Shown here: positions 1 to 10,601 of the stretch, in pieces | Layout: every line of letters begins with the position of its first letter | Position numbering within the stretch: position 1 is the first letter of the stretch | DNA from: Streptomyces mirabilis | GTDB lineage: Bacteria; Actinomycetota; Actinomycetes; Streptomycetales; Streptomycetaceae | NCBI RefSeq assembly: GCF_018310535.1 | Contig: NZ_CP074102.1 | Coordinates: forward strand, 8,184,001 to 8,248,000 | Direction of reading: 5' to 3' | Length of the DNA: 64,000 nucleotides | The notes under the pieces: model-generated | What the model was told of the DNA's origin: nothing | The model's input: the letters and a program-made list of their open reading frames with translations, nothing else | Database searches by the model: none | Position numbers and translations under genes: made by a program

Positions 1-40
1 ACTGAATCCGAGGAGATGACCATCCGATGCCCACCTCGGG

Positions 41-1039
41 TTGCGTGGTCACACCCGCACCGGGACGCCGACACCTGGGTGGGCGGCGAGGACAGAGCTG
101 CGCAACACCAGCTTCGTGCAGCTGCTGCTCAGCTCCGGGTTGCGACGGCAGGAAGGCGGGTCGCTGCTGACATTCGAGCTGCCGACGCAGCGCCTGCGCT
201 ATGGCCGCTACTGCCACGGCCGCGTCGCTGGGGCGGTGACGAGGTCGAAGGCCAGCCGGGTCTTCTACGCCTCGGTGGACGCGGTCGGCCAGGTCGAGGC
301 GTACATCGCCTCGGAGCGGGCGTGGGCGGTCCAGCGGGCCCAGGCCCAGGGCCGTTACGACCGTCTGCCGACGATACGACTGGTCACGAAGGTGACCCAC
401 GGGTTGAGGCCGGCAGTGGAGTGGGTGGACCGCGACGGAGTGATCGGCGGCCAGGAACTGAGACGACTGGGCTGGCGTGAACGGCAGTGGCTGTTCTTGG
501 AGGGTCCGGACGGTCCGGAACCGGCGTGGTTGTGGCTGTCCGAAGAGGGCCTGCCGATGGCTCCGGACCGGTGGAACGGCATCTTTCGCGCCGCGAACTT
601 GCGCTGTGAGGAAGTCCTGCTCACGCCCGAGGAACGTGAGATCAAGCGGGACTTCCGGTTGGCGGAGATATGTGGCAAGAGCCCGTACGCAACACCGCAT
701 GCCGCACGTCATTCGATGGCGCTCTACATGCTCATCCTGCTAAACGAGCTGATGACGTCCCGCTACGGGCTCACCGCGGCAGACCGGCGGGACTTCGCCC
801 TACTGTTCGGCGACCCGTGGTGGCTGGTGAAGACGCTCTTGGGGCACTCGGACGTGGAGACAACGAAGCGGCACTACCTCGCGCCCGTTGCCCACCTGCA
901 GCTGGAGTCGATCCTCGCCTCCGCGGAGACGACGGACGAGGGCCGCGACGCTGAGGACCTGGACAACATTTTCTCGCGGCTGGCCCGGGAGACGAGCGGC
1001 ATCCAGGACATCGACATCCTCCTCAAGGATGCTCCGTGA
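41..1039 (+). CDS. Tyrosine recombinase, first gene of a four-gene recombinase cassette (5' end uncertain)
   Basis: Catalytic part of a phage-type integrase: an Arg in GLRRQEGG (about residue 36), HAAR (about 222), then GHSDVETTKRHY with the conserved His and the nucleophile Tyr. Such proteins cut and rejoin DNA through a 3'-phosphotyrosine. The visible ORF is 332 aa and lacks the usual N-terminal core-binding (SAM-like) domain. An in-frame TGA lies at 17-19, so the 5' part is either missing, in another frame, or upstream of the window. The gene overlaps the next by 4 bp (GTGA), which implies translational coupling. The layout resembles TnpA of Tn554-type transposons. The family call is firm; the start is not. 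Confidence 0.75.
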   Translation: MRGHTRTGTPTPGWAARTELRNTSFVQLLLSSGLRRQEGGSLLTFELPTQRLRYGRYCHGRVAGAVTRSKASRVFYASVDAVGQVEAYIASERAWAVQRAQAQGRYDRLPTIRLVTKVTHGLRPAVEWVDRDGVIGGQELRRLGWRERQWLFLEGPDGPEPAWLWLSEEGLPMAPDRWNGIFRAANLRCEEVLLTPEEREIKRDFRLAEICGKSPYATPHAARHSMALYMLILLNELMTSRYGLTAADRRDFALLFGDPWWLVKTLLGHSDVETTKRHYLAPVAHLQLESILASAETTDEGRDAEDLDNIFSRLARETSGIQDIDILLKDAP

Positions 1040-2765
1040 GCGGGCGGGGACGGCGAGCCGTCCTGCCCCCGGCCGATCACCGCAGCGAGCCGCCGCTGGC
1101 GCCGGACGGGCTTGTGGTGACCGTGGGCAACAAGGCCGGCTACAAGATGGAGTTCAACTTCGCCGAGCTGCCCGTTGCCGGTCCGATGCAACGGTCCCTG
1201 GCGGTCGTTTTCACCGCCCAGTCGCGTCGCTGGAAGAGCCATAGCACCGCGAGGACCTCCTGGAAAAAGTTGATGATCTTCGCGCGGTTCCTGTCCGGGT
1301 TGGACCAACCGCCGCAGGATCTGGATGAGCTGACCGCGGCGATGCTCAAGCGCTGGCGAGCCCAGCATGTCGCCACAAACACCGGCAAGGTCACGCTGTC
1401 GTCGGTCCGCACGCTCTTGCAGAGGGACCCCCGGCTGGGCCGCGGGCCAGTGGCTGAGGAACTTGCCTGCCGCGTCCCCAAGCCCACGCCGAGCAAGCAG
1501 TCCTACGATGAGCCGGACCGCGAACGCGTGGTGCTGGCCGCACAGCGGCAGTTCCGGGCCGCACGGCTGCGGATCCGCGAGAACACCGAACTGCTGGAGC
1601 GGTGGCGGTCTGGCCAGCTGTCTGCGGACAGCCGTGAATGGCACCTCGGCCAGATCCTGGACCATCTCGCCCGCACGGGTGACGTCCCTCGCACCGTCCA
1701 GGGGGGCGTGAAGAACCGCCGTCTTTTGGGCCGCACAACGGGGGTCGAGTTGTTGTGGGGCCGGCTGTTTCTGACCCGCGGAGAACTGACTGCCCTGGCG
1801 GTCCTGTTGACCGACCGGTTCGGATGGAATCTGTCCGTCTACGACCGCATGCCGACCCCGACCAGAGCTCCGTCGGTCGGCGAGACGACGACCGTGACCT
1901 ACCAGGTTCAGGTCGAGAAACGCCGGGTGGGCGGCGGGCGCTGGTTCTCCACGGAGAACATCAGCGATTCGGGTGCCGACTCTCCCGGCCGGCTGATCAC
2001 CCAGGCAATCGAGGCGACCGCACACGGCCGCGCGCTGGCCGCACGGCTGGCGCCGGGACACGGTCTGCTGATGACGGCCCGCACACATCGGGTCGGGGTG
2101 GAGGAGAAGGACCTGGACCGGCCGCGCCCGGTCGGCCCCCTGGTTTTCGGTGTCTCGATGACTGACGGAAAGAGCTGGGCGAACAGTCATCAACTGGGCG
2201 GATCGCCGTTCCAGCGGACCCGCAGGACGACGGTGACCCGCGAAGGCCGTCCTCTGCAGCACTCCAGAGGCACCCACGAGAGCGTTTATGTCCTGCCCGA
2301 CCAGCGTGTCCAGCGCGCCGCACAGGGCGTCATCGCCGACGGAGCCGATGAAGCTCTCCAGCAGGCCCGGAACAGCGTGTTCGGGGGCCATGTCCGCCAG
2401 ACGCCGGACCCGCGGCACTTGGAAACAGCGACAGCGGACTGCGCGGACGAGGAGTCCGGCCCCTGGCCGGCTCCGGACGGCGGATGCGGTGCGGATTTCC
2501 TGCTCTGCTTGGCTTGCCCGAACGCCCACGTCCACCCGGGCCACCATGCCCGGCTCGCCCACCTCCACCAACGGCTGCAAAGCCTGCGTTCGGCTCTGCC
2601 GGATCAGGCCTGGAACAAGCACTGGCGCGATCACTTGCTGCGGCTGGAGGACCTCCGCGACGACAACCAGAAGGTCGGACCAGCTGCCTGGAATGCCGCA
2701 CTGGCCCAGGTCAGCGACGCCGACCGCACTCTCATCGACCTTCTCCTGGAAGGAGTTCTCGCCCC

Positions 2766-2769
<4 letters not shown>
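1036..2769 (+). CDS. Divergent tyrosine-recombinase-like protein, second gene of the cassette
   Basis: 577 aa from a GTG that overlaps the previous stop, with an AAGGA box about 6 bp upstream. The N-terminal third looks like a core-binding domain (GLDQPPQDLDELTAAMLKRW, residues about 91-110). The C-terminal half carries HSRGTHESVYV (about 415-425), a plausible degenerate His-Arg-His-Tyr catalytic stretch, followed by a Cys/His cluster (CLACPNAHVHPGHH). It ends by a 4-bp overlap with the next gene. Neighbours and coupling indicate a role in the same recombination complex. Its own catalytic competence cannot be judged by eye; it could be a structural partner. Confidence 0.6.
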
Positions 2770-5311
<2,542 letters not shown>

Positions 5312-5317
5312 CTGCCC

Positions 5318-5343
5318 GCCCCGGCCTTCTTCGCACCGGGGGC
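5318..5343 (+). terminator. Hairpin after the recombinase cassette
   Basis: GCCCCGG pairs with CCGGGGGC across an 11-base loop, starting 7 bp after the stop of the fourth cassette gene. There is no T-run, as is common in actinobacteria. From here to 5552 I see no gene. Confidence 0.45.
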
Positions 5344-5552
5344 TCTCCCGCCTGGGCACCACCGAGGCCGGGCAGGTCCTGCGCCCCTTCACCCGCGGGT
5401 GTGTCCAGCGAAGGCCGTACAGACCCGAACCCGGAGCGGCAGTGGCGCGCTGTGCCATGGACCACGGCTACGCATGGTGCAACACCGCCAGGGCTCAGCG
5501 TTCCGACATCACGCGTTCAATCGCAGTAGCAACTCTTGCCAGAAACTTCGCA

Positions 5553-5810
5553 CTACTCGGAATCCACGGCTTTGGATGCATCGAACACGGCCAGCAGGGT
5601 GGACGGTGAAACCTTGAGGCCGCGCGCAAGGTTGAGCAGGGTCGTCAAGCTTGGATTGCGTTGCCCGTGCTCAATGTAAAGCACGCCGCGAAAACTCATC
5701 CCGCTGCGCTCCGCCAACTCCTCAAGAGTGAGTCCCTGCGCTTCTCGTAGGCGCCGCACATGCATACCGAATACGTGAAGTTGCGGGTCTGGTTGATTCG
5801 GTCGCGGCAC
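5553..5810 (-). CDS. XRE-family transcriptional regulator
   Basis: 85 aa if started at the GTG at 5810; an alternative ATG at 5765 gives 70 aa. Almost the whole protein is one Cro/CI helix-turn-helix: MHVRRLREAQGLTLEELAER, then SGMSFRGVLYIEHGQRNPSL with the usual recognition-helix spacing. The frame is open further upstream but that extension has no family likeness. Single-domain XRE proteins are common next to mobile elements. No clear Shine-Dalgarno decides the start and no target operator is evident. Confidence 0.65.
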   Translation of the reverse strand: MPRPNQPDPQLHVFGMHVRRLREAQGLTLEELAERSGMSFRGVLYIEHGQRNPSLTTLLNLARGLKVSPSTLLAVFDASKAVDSE

Positions 5811-5943
5811 GCAAACGACTCGAACACTCGGACACAGTTGACTGCCATGAACAGTTGTGCATAATCGATCGCTGATCGTGATGTGTTCAGGCTCGTAGTC
5901 CAGCGCTGGCCGTGACGGCAGAGATACCTTGAGAGGAACCCGC

Positions 5944-6273
5944 ATGCCCGCTGCGAGGAAGTACCCGCCTGAGTTGATCGAGCGGGGGGTCCGGATGGTC
6001 AGAGAGCTGAGGCAGGACGATCCTGGCCGGTCGGGCACGGTCCGGCGAGTGGGGGAGTTGCTCGGTGTCCACCCCGAGGTGCTGCGGCATTGGGTCAGAA
6101 AGGCCGACGCTGCGGCCGACGGGCATCCGGGGTCACCGCACGTCGACGCCGTTCACCTGCGTCGACTCGAACAGGAGAACGCAGAGCTGCGTCGGGTGAA
6201 TAGCATCCTCAAAGCGGCCGCAGTTTTTTTCGCCACAGAATTGGAGCAGGGAAAGGTTACATTCGGAAATTAA
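5944..6273 (+). pseudogene. IS3-family OrfA remnant (orfB missing)
   Basis: 109 aa from the ATG at 5944, with GAGAGGA 7 bp upstream. It has the typical OrfA build: an N-terminal helix-turn-helix (PELIERGVRMVRELRQ ... VGELLGVHPEVLRHWVRKAD) and a C-terminal leucine zipper (LRRLEQENAELRRVNSILK). It ends after FFATELEQGKVTFGN, which departs from family ends, and no DDE-type OrfB follows in any frame. OrfA normally binds the IS ends and is joined to OrfB by frameshifting, so this copy cannot transpose. Confidence 0.75.
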
Positions 6274-6382
6274 TAAGTCATTTGATGCTTGCGGGTGCGG
6301 TGCTCAAATGCGACTGACTTTCGGTCTCCAGATTCGCACTTGCGGCCAGGTAAAGATTGACAACACGGATTCTTGACCGGGC

Positions 6383-6712
6383 TCAAGTTTGAAGGTTCTC
6401 CGCTACCTCGCGCAAGGACGTCAGGGCGATAGCGACTTGCCGGCCGAGGCTGGTGAGCCGGTAAGTGATGGTGACCGGACGCGTCGCGGTCACGTTCCTA
6501 GACACCAACCCGCGGCTCTCCAGGTCCGCAAGGCGGCTGGAGAGCACGCGGTTGGAGATCCCGGAGACGGCTGCGTGGATCTCACCGAATCGTCCCGAGC
6601 CATCGAAGGCATGCAGGGCCAGCAGGATGTGCATCGTCCATCGGGTCGAGAGGGCCTGAAGCAGATCACTCTCGGCCCGGGTCAACTGCGTACTGCCGTT
6701 GCTGGCGGTCAT
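6383..6712 (-). CDS. HxlR-family winged-helix regulator
   Basis: 109 aa from ATG 6712, with GGAGG in the 10 bp upstream. HxlR signature features are RWTMHILLAL near the N-terminus, RFGEIHAAVSGISNRVLSSRLADLESRGLVSR as the HTH plus wing, and VTYRLTSLGRQV at the end. Members often sense electrophiles or redox stress and control a neighbouring oxidoreductase. Here the neighbours are IS debris, so the target is unknown. The family's N-terminal Cys is absent. Confidence 0.8.
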   Translation of the reverse strand: MTASNGSTQLTRAESDLLQALSTRWTMHILLALHAFDGSGRFGEIHAAVSGISNRVLSSRLADLESRGLVSRNVTATRPVTITYRLTSLGRQVAIALTSLREVAENLQT

Positions 6713-6720
6713 ACCCCTCC

Positions 6721-6843
6721 TTACTCGGCGGTGGGGGCCTCGTCCTCCGTCTGCGCGGTGTCGAACAGTGCGTCGCTCTGCTTCTCGTCTGACTTCTGGG
6801 CCGCTTCCGGCTCGGGCTTCGGAGCGTGCTTGCGCTGGCCAGA
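6721..6843 (-). pseudogene. Orphan C-terminal tail of an unknown gene
   Basis: On the minus strand an open frame reading GQRKHAPKPEPEAAQKSDEK and onwards, acidic and low-complexity, ends at a TAA (6721-6723) only 8 bp before the HxlR start codon. It looks like the disordered tail of a protein whose body was lost when the transposase fragment at 6844 arrived. If so, the HxlR gene was once the second gene of an operon. No family assignment is possible. Confidence 0.3.
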
Positions 6844-7209
6844 TCAGGCGGTTGCCGCCAGATGGCCGGTGGGTGTCCAGGTCCCGCGTTCCTTGGTTTT
6901 GCGCCTGTGGTGGGTGCGGCGGCGGGGGCGCTCGCCGCCGAGTGCGAGAGTCTCAAGCCATTTTTTGATCTTGCGGCGGTTGGCATGGGCGAGCTGGAAG
7001 GCCAGAAGGATCGTTTGGGCCGCGATGCCGCGGATCCGGCGGGAGCCCGCAGCCTCGATGCCCTCGGCCAGTGGGTTCTTCGCGTAGCCGTTGTAGCCCT
7101 CGACGCTGTTGCGGAGCCGGAAGTAGATCTTCTGCCATTCCGGGCCGCCGTACTCCAGAGCCTGCCACTGCTTGGCGCCGGCTTCCGGGCTGATGGTGAT
7201 GGCGCGCAC
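6844..7209 (-). pseudogene. C-terminal fragment of a transposase-like protein
   Basis: The frame reads ITISPEAGAKQWQALEYGGP, then FRLRNSVEGYNGYAKN, RRIRGIAAQTILLAFQLAHA and NRRKIKKWLE, ending in a basic tail. The EGYNGYAK...RGIAAQ...LAFQLAHANRRKI pattern recurs at the C-terminus of a widespread actinobacterial transposon-associated protein, whose formal family I cannot name. The N-terminal part is missing: the frame runs into the IS5-type fragment transcribed the other way at about 7209. It has no independent start with a credible ribosome site. Confidence 0.5.
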
Positions 7210-7601
7210 GCGAGGCCGACGGGCGAGCCGCCGAGCCGAGCGCGGGGCTGATCGACTCGCAGTCCGTCCGCACTGCAGACACCGTGCCCGCCGCGACCCG
7301 GGGCTTCGACGCGGGCAAAAAGATCAAAGGACGCAAGCGATTCATCGTCACCGACACCCTCGGCCTGCTCCTGGCCGTCCACGTTGTTGCCGCGAACGTC
7401 CAGGACCGCGACGGCGGTCGTCGCCCGCTGCTCTGGACTCGCCTTGACCACCCGGGCGTCCTAAAAGTCTGGGCTGACCAGGGCTTCGCCGGCCGCTTGG
7501 TCGACTGGACCGCCATCATCCTCGGCCGCGAGCTGGAGATCGTCCGCAAATCCCCCGACCAGCGCGGTTTCCAGGTCCAACCCAAGCGGTGGGCTGTGGA
7601 G
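7209..7601 (+). pseudogene. IS5-family transposase, middle part, interrupted at codon GAG 7599-7601
   Basis: The frame through IDSQSVRTADTVPAATRGFD (from 7251), GKKIKGRKRFIVTDTLGLLL, ADQGFAGRL and RGFQVQPKRWAVE is a classic IS5-type DDE core: the first Asp in IDSQS, the second near KVWADQGFAG. The 5' third of the gene is missing. It stops being transposase exactly at 7601 and resumes in frame at 10093-10095 (GAG) with RTFSWITAHRRLARDYE. The serine-recombinase element between them is therefore an insertion. Confidence 0.85.
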
Positions 7602-7608
7602 ATCTGTC

Positions 7609-7627
7609 AAGCACAGTGCACTCATGG
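7609..7627 (+). repeat. Left arm of the deduced attP (inverted repeat)
   Basis: AAGCACAGTGCACTCATGG matches the reverse complement of 10066-10084 at 16 of 19 positions. The recombinase stop codon (7622-7624) lies inside this arm, so the gene runs to the very edge of the element. Confidence 0.8.
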
Positions 7628-9784
7628 AGTCTGTTGCTCCGCTGTTTCGGCGGTCTCGGTCCAGATGCGGCGGCTGTACCAGCCAGGCGGACGGGTCCGG
7701 CGTTCGCGGAGTTCGTCGAGTTCTCGCTGGTCGGCGTGGGCGATGAGCCGGTGAGGCCAGCAGCTCTCCCGGCGGGTGGTGATCCAGCCGCGGTTGATCC
7801 AGGCGTAGAGGGTGGAGGTGGTCATGTCCAGCTCGGCGGCCAGGTGCTTGAGCCACCACTCGTCCGGGCCGGGCTCCTCGCCCGGTGGTGCGGGGCGGTG
7901 CTGGTGGACACGGCCTGCGGGGCAGGCGAGGCGGCGCATGAGGTCGCGGACGGTGGCTGCGGAGATCCGTTTGCCGCCCTTCGCGGGCCGGAAGCCCTCG
8001 GCCTGAAGGCGGTCGGCGATCCCGTTGGCTCCTATGCCCTGGCCTGCGAGTTCGCGGATCCGATCGGTCAGTTGCGGGTAGTAGCTGAGCTGTTGAAGCC
8101 GCTGGACCGGGCGGATAACCTCTCCCGCCGTAGTGGTCCCGCCGGCCCAGACGATCGTGACCTTCACTTGCTCGCTGGTGCCGAGCACGGTGACGACGAC
8201 CTTGTCGACGACCGCGCGGATGATCTCCTTGCGGTCCGCTGTCGTGGTGCTGTGCGCACGCCACAAACCCTCGATGTCGCCGGCCAGAGCCGTGATGGTC
8301 TGCCGCTCGGCCGGAGTGAGGATGTGCGGACTGCTGCGGGTGAACCGGTCGTAGTCCTCGCCAAGCCTCTGCTGGACGGCCAGGGCGCCCTCCCACTCCT
8401 TCTCCAACTGGCGTACGACCAGGCGGTTCTCCGGCTCGGCGAGGTGATGGCTGCGACGGGCCCGGTCAGCGTCCTGCGCGGCGCGTTCCAGCCGCTGCGC
8501 CCACAGCCGTTCCAGCTCGGCCCGCTCGGCCAGGACCTGGTCGGCCGCGCGCAGGGACACCTCGACGGCGGCGGGCGTCAGTGCCGCGAGGACCTGCTGT
8601 TCGACGAAGGCGTCCACGCAGGCGGAGTTGAGCAGCTGGCAGCTCTTCTGGGCGCCGTAGTTGGTCATGTCCCGGGCGCACACGTATTCGGGCAGGGCCT
8701 TGCTGTGCTGGGTGTGGTAGCGCACGCTCATGCGCCGGTTGCAGCGTCCGCAGTGCACCAGCCCGGCCGTGAGCGCGGGGCCGCCTCGTATCGCGCCCAT
8801 GGCTTCGGCGCGGGCGCGGTTGGCCGCCAGTTTCGCCTCGTTCGTCTCGAACTGGGCGACGGTGATGTAGGCGGGCAGGACGTTCGGGATCATCACATGC
8901 CATCCGTCCCGGGAGCGGACGACCCGTCCGGTGCTCGGCCGGGCCGGGTCCTGGCGGCGCGGGTCGACCCGGCGCCGCCCGTAGGCATAGATGCCGGCAT
9001 ACGCGGGATTGTGCAGCAGGGTCTGCAGCGTCATCCGGTTCGGCCTTCGCCATTCCAGGGTGCCCTTGTCCGGCCCCTCCCGCAGCCGGATGCCCAACTG
9101 GATGTCATGGTCGACGAGATAGCGCAGGACACCGTGCAAGGTGCCGAGCCGCTCGAACTGCGCGAAGACCAGGCGGATCACGGTCTGCACCTGCTCGTCC
9201 GGATCAAAGGCGACCTCCCCCGACGGGCGGCGGACGTAACCGCTGGGCAGAGGGAAGGCCAGCTCGCCGCGGCGGGCCTTGTTCAGGCGCCCGCTCCACA
9301 TCCGCTGCTTGATCAGGTGGAGTTCGGCCTCGCTCATCGTGCCCTTGAGCCCCAGCAGCAGCCGGTCGTTGTACTCGCCCGGGTCGTAGACCCCGTCGGT
9401 GTCCGCGAGCACCGCACCCGACAGGGCGCACAGCTCGATCAGCTGGTACCAGTCCCTGCCGGAGCGGGCCAGACGGGACATCTCGATCCCCAGCACGAGA
9501 CCGACGTGGTCCAGCCCGATCTCGGTGACCAGACGCTGGAAGCCGGTGCGGGCCACCGCGCTCGACCCCGACTTGCCCAGGTCCTCGTCGATCACCAGGA
9601 CCCGGTCCGCCTGCCAGCCCAGCGCGACCGCCCGGTCCACCAGGGCGTACTGCAACCGGGTCGACTCCTGGTGCTCGACGAGCTGCTGACGGGTGGACTG
9701 GCGGACATAGATCACTGCGAGTCGCTGCAGGTGACGGTCGTCGATCTTGCTGCCGGGCCGCTCCCACGGCATCACCGAGGTCAT
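7622..9784 (-). CDS. Large serine recombinase (resolvase/invertase family)
   Basis: 720 aa. The N-terminal resolvase domain starts LAVIYVRQSTRQQL, with the nucleophile Ser at about residue 30 and the helper motif MSRLARSGRDWYQLIEL at about 110. A recombinase domain follows (TLQTLLHNPAYAGIYAYGRR). Next are a zinc ribbon (CGRCNRRM ... CARDMTN ... SCQLLN), a coiled coil, and a C-terminal helix-turn-helix extension (LAAELDMTTSTLYAWINRGW). It should catalyse staggered cutting and 180-degree rotation of strands for excision and integration of the element around it. The ATG overlaps the upstream small ORF by ATGA, so the two are probably co-translated. No frameshift or missing motif is apparent. Confidence 0.93.
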   Translation of the reverse strand: MTSVMPWERPGSKIDDRHLQRLAVIYVRQSTRQQLVEHQESTRLQYALVDRAVALGWQADRVLVIDEDLGKSGSSAVARTGFQRLVTEIGLDHVGLVLGIEMSRLARSGRDWYQLIELCALSGAVLADTDGVYDPGEYNDRLLLGLKGTMSEAELHLIKQRMWSGRLNKARRGELAFPLPSGYVRRPSGEVAFDPDEQVQTVIRLVFAQFERLGTLHGVLRYLVDHDIQLGIRLREGPDKGTLEWRRPNRMTLQTLLHNPAYAGIYAYGRRRVDPRRQDPARPSTGRVVRSRDGWHVMIPNVLPAYITVAQFETNEAKLAANRARAEAMGAIRGGPALTAGLVHCGRCNRRMSVRYHTQHSKALPEYVCARDMTNYGAQKSCQLLNSACVDAFVEQQVLAALTPAAVEVSLRAADQVLAERAELERLWAQRLERAAQDADRARRSHHLAEPENRLVVRQLEKEWEGALAVQQRLGEDYDRFTRSSPHILTPAERQTITALAGDIEGLWRAHSTTTADRKEIIRAVVDKVVVTVLGTSEQVKVTIVWAGGTTTAGEVIRPVQRLQQLSYYPQLTDRIRELAGQGIGANGIADRLQAEGFRPAKGGKRISAATVRDLMRRLACPAGRVHQHRPAPPGEEPGPDEWWLKHLAAELDMTTSTLYAWINRGWITTRRESCWPHRLIAHADQRELDELRERRTRPPGWYSRRIWTETAETAEQQTP

Positions 9785-9912
9785 CGCCGGTCCCGCTCAC
9801 TCGCCGTCGCGGCGGCCGACAACGCGCGGCTCGCCAGCCGCGCCAACTGCCCCACCACCGCCTGCCGGTTCACCTCCGGCAGTGCCGCCCACACCTGCCC
9901 GTCCGGCACCAC
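9781..9912 (-). CDS. Small ORF coupled to the serine recombinase
   Basis: 43 aa from GTG 9912, reading VVPDGQVWAALPEVNRQAVV, GQLARLASRAL and on to a TGA that overlaps the recombinase ATG (ATGA). The helical VWAALPEVNRQAVVGQLARL pattern is like the short partner proteins found upstream of actinobacterial recombinases. No Shine-Dalgarno is obvious; it may begin as part of the ORF starting at 10069 through a frameshift. The coupling is seen; the function is unknown. Confidence 0.5.
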   Translation of the reverse strand: MVPDGQVWAALPEVNRQAVVGQLARLASRALSAAATASERDRR

Positions 9913-10069
9913 CGGAATCGTTGTCTGGGGCCGACGTCACTGTCGTCTCGCATGACGACCCGTTCCCCTCGTCACTCAGCCGGCCCCGCAACCGTTGGGC
10001 CACAGCGACCAACCGCTGCAGACCCTCACGGCCAATTATCGGCGTCCGCTCACTGCTTTGACTATCCAT
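9797..10069 (-). CDS. Possible small leader ORF at the right end of the serine-recombinase element
   Basis: 90 aa from ATG 10069, whose start codon lies inside the right inverted repeat. Only the first 37 or so residues (MDSQSSERTPIIGREG, LQRLVAVAQRLRGRLSDEGN) look protein-like. The rest is Gly/Ala-rich and shadows the GTG-9912 ORF in another frame. Most likely a short gene, or a fusion made by frameshift with the 9781-9912 ORF. If transcribed, its promoter would lie outside the element or across the joined attP. Confidence 0.35.
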   Translation of the reverse strand: MDSQSSERTPIIGREGLQRLVAVAQRLRGRLSDEGNGSSCETTVTSAPDNDSGGAGRAGVGGTAGGEPAGGGGAVGAAGEPRVVGRRDGE

Positions 10070-10084
10070 AAGCGCAGTGTGCTT
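10066..10084 (-). repeat. Right arm of the deduced attP (inverted repeat)
   Basis: Reads AAGCACACTGCGCTTATGG on the minus strand, 16/19 identical to the left arm at 7609-7627. It is separated from the TGGAG core (10091-10095) by 6 bp. Confidence 0.8.
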
Positions 10085-10090
10085 GGGCGA

Positions 10091-10275
10091 TGGAGCGCAC
10101 GTTCTCGTGGATCACCGCCCACCGGCGCCTTGCCCGGGACTACGAGACCAGCCCGGCACACTCGGAGTCGATGATCCGATGGGCGATGATCGACATCATG
10201 GTTCGCCGCCTCACACGCAGAGGAACGGCTTCACGGCCAGGGCCCCGACCGCTCACGCGGATCCCTTCTCGGTGA
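10091..10275 (+). pseudogene. IS5-family transposase, 3' part
   Basis: Continues the gene broken at 7601: GAG CGC ACG gives ERTFSWITAHRRLARDYE, then MIRWAMIDIMVRRLTR and a basic tail to 10275. RTFSW...RRLARDYE carries the catalytic Glu region of IS5 transposases. It is in the same frame as the 7209-7601 part once the intervening element is removed. The 5' third is lost, so the host IS was probably already dead or later deleted. Confidence 0.85.
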
Positions 10276-10303
10276 TCAACGGTTCTGCTGATGCAAAATT
10301 GAG

Positions 10304-10585
10304 TCAGCCAGTGACGTCACCGGAAGGTGCGGCCTCCAGCGCGAGCAGCTCCTCGTCAGTGAGCTGCGGAACAGTCCAGTCGTTGCCCTGCACATGTGCG
10401 AGGAACCGCTGGTCGAGCGCCACGTGATAACGCTCGACGTAGTAGGCCAGATCGGAGTGCCAGAGCCAGCGCCCGTCCGTCAGCAGGTGCCACCCGCCGA
10501 TCACGGCATGGGAAGGGCTGAGGACATCGTGTACGAGTGTGGTCGCGGCGACCAGGACTGTGCCGTTCCGCAGGTACTCGACTAG
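10304..10585 (-). pseudogene. Small hypothetical gene, 3' part, interrupted by an IS5-family element
   Basis: Reading through from the IS junction gives VEYLRNGTVLVAATTLVHDV, LSPSHAVIGGWHLLTDGRW, LWHSDLAYYVERYHVALDQR, ending at 10304. The same frame continues at 11678-11792 with codons GAG CTA G|TC GAG when one CTAG and the IS are removed. The restored protein is about 133 aa, soluble and rich in Trp, His and Leu, with no family I recognise. An apparent ATG at 10504 is internal and should not be used as a gene start. Confidence 0.7.
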
Positions 10586-10601
10586 GTGTTCTGAGTTGAG
10601 A

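Larger units (their letters stand above)
7602..10095. mobile_element. Complete serine-recombinase element inserted in an IS5-type transposase gene
   Basis: A 2.49-kb unit with a 720-aa serine recombinase, one or two tiny upstream ORFs and nothing else. TGGAG occurs at both junctions (7597-7601 and 10091-10095). Just inside lie 19-bp imperfect inverted repeats (7609-7627 and 10066-10084), 7 and 6 bp from the core. Removing one TGGAG plus the insert rejoins the host transposase frame exactly (...KRWAVE + RTFSWITAH...). This is what an attP x attB event by a large serine recombinase leaves as attL and attR. Boundaries are seen directly; activity is inferred. Confidence 0.85.

Noticed and set aside
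874..2634. 586-codon minus-strand frame
   Set aside because: Antisense shadow of the first and second recombinase genes, Arg/Pro/Ala-rich without family likeness.
7589..9955. 788-codon open frame on the plus strand opposite the serine recombinase
   Set aside because: It has no protein motifs and arises from the GC-rich third positions of the recombinase gene.
10304..10504. Independent 66-aa gene starting at 10504
   Set aside because: The frame continues upstream to the IS junction and beyond, so this ATG is internal.
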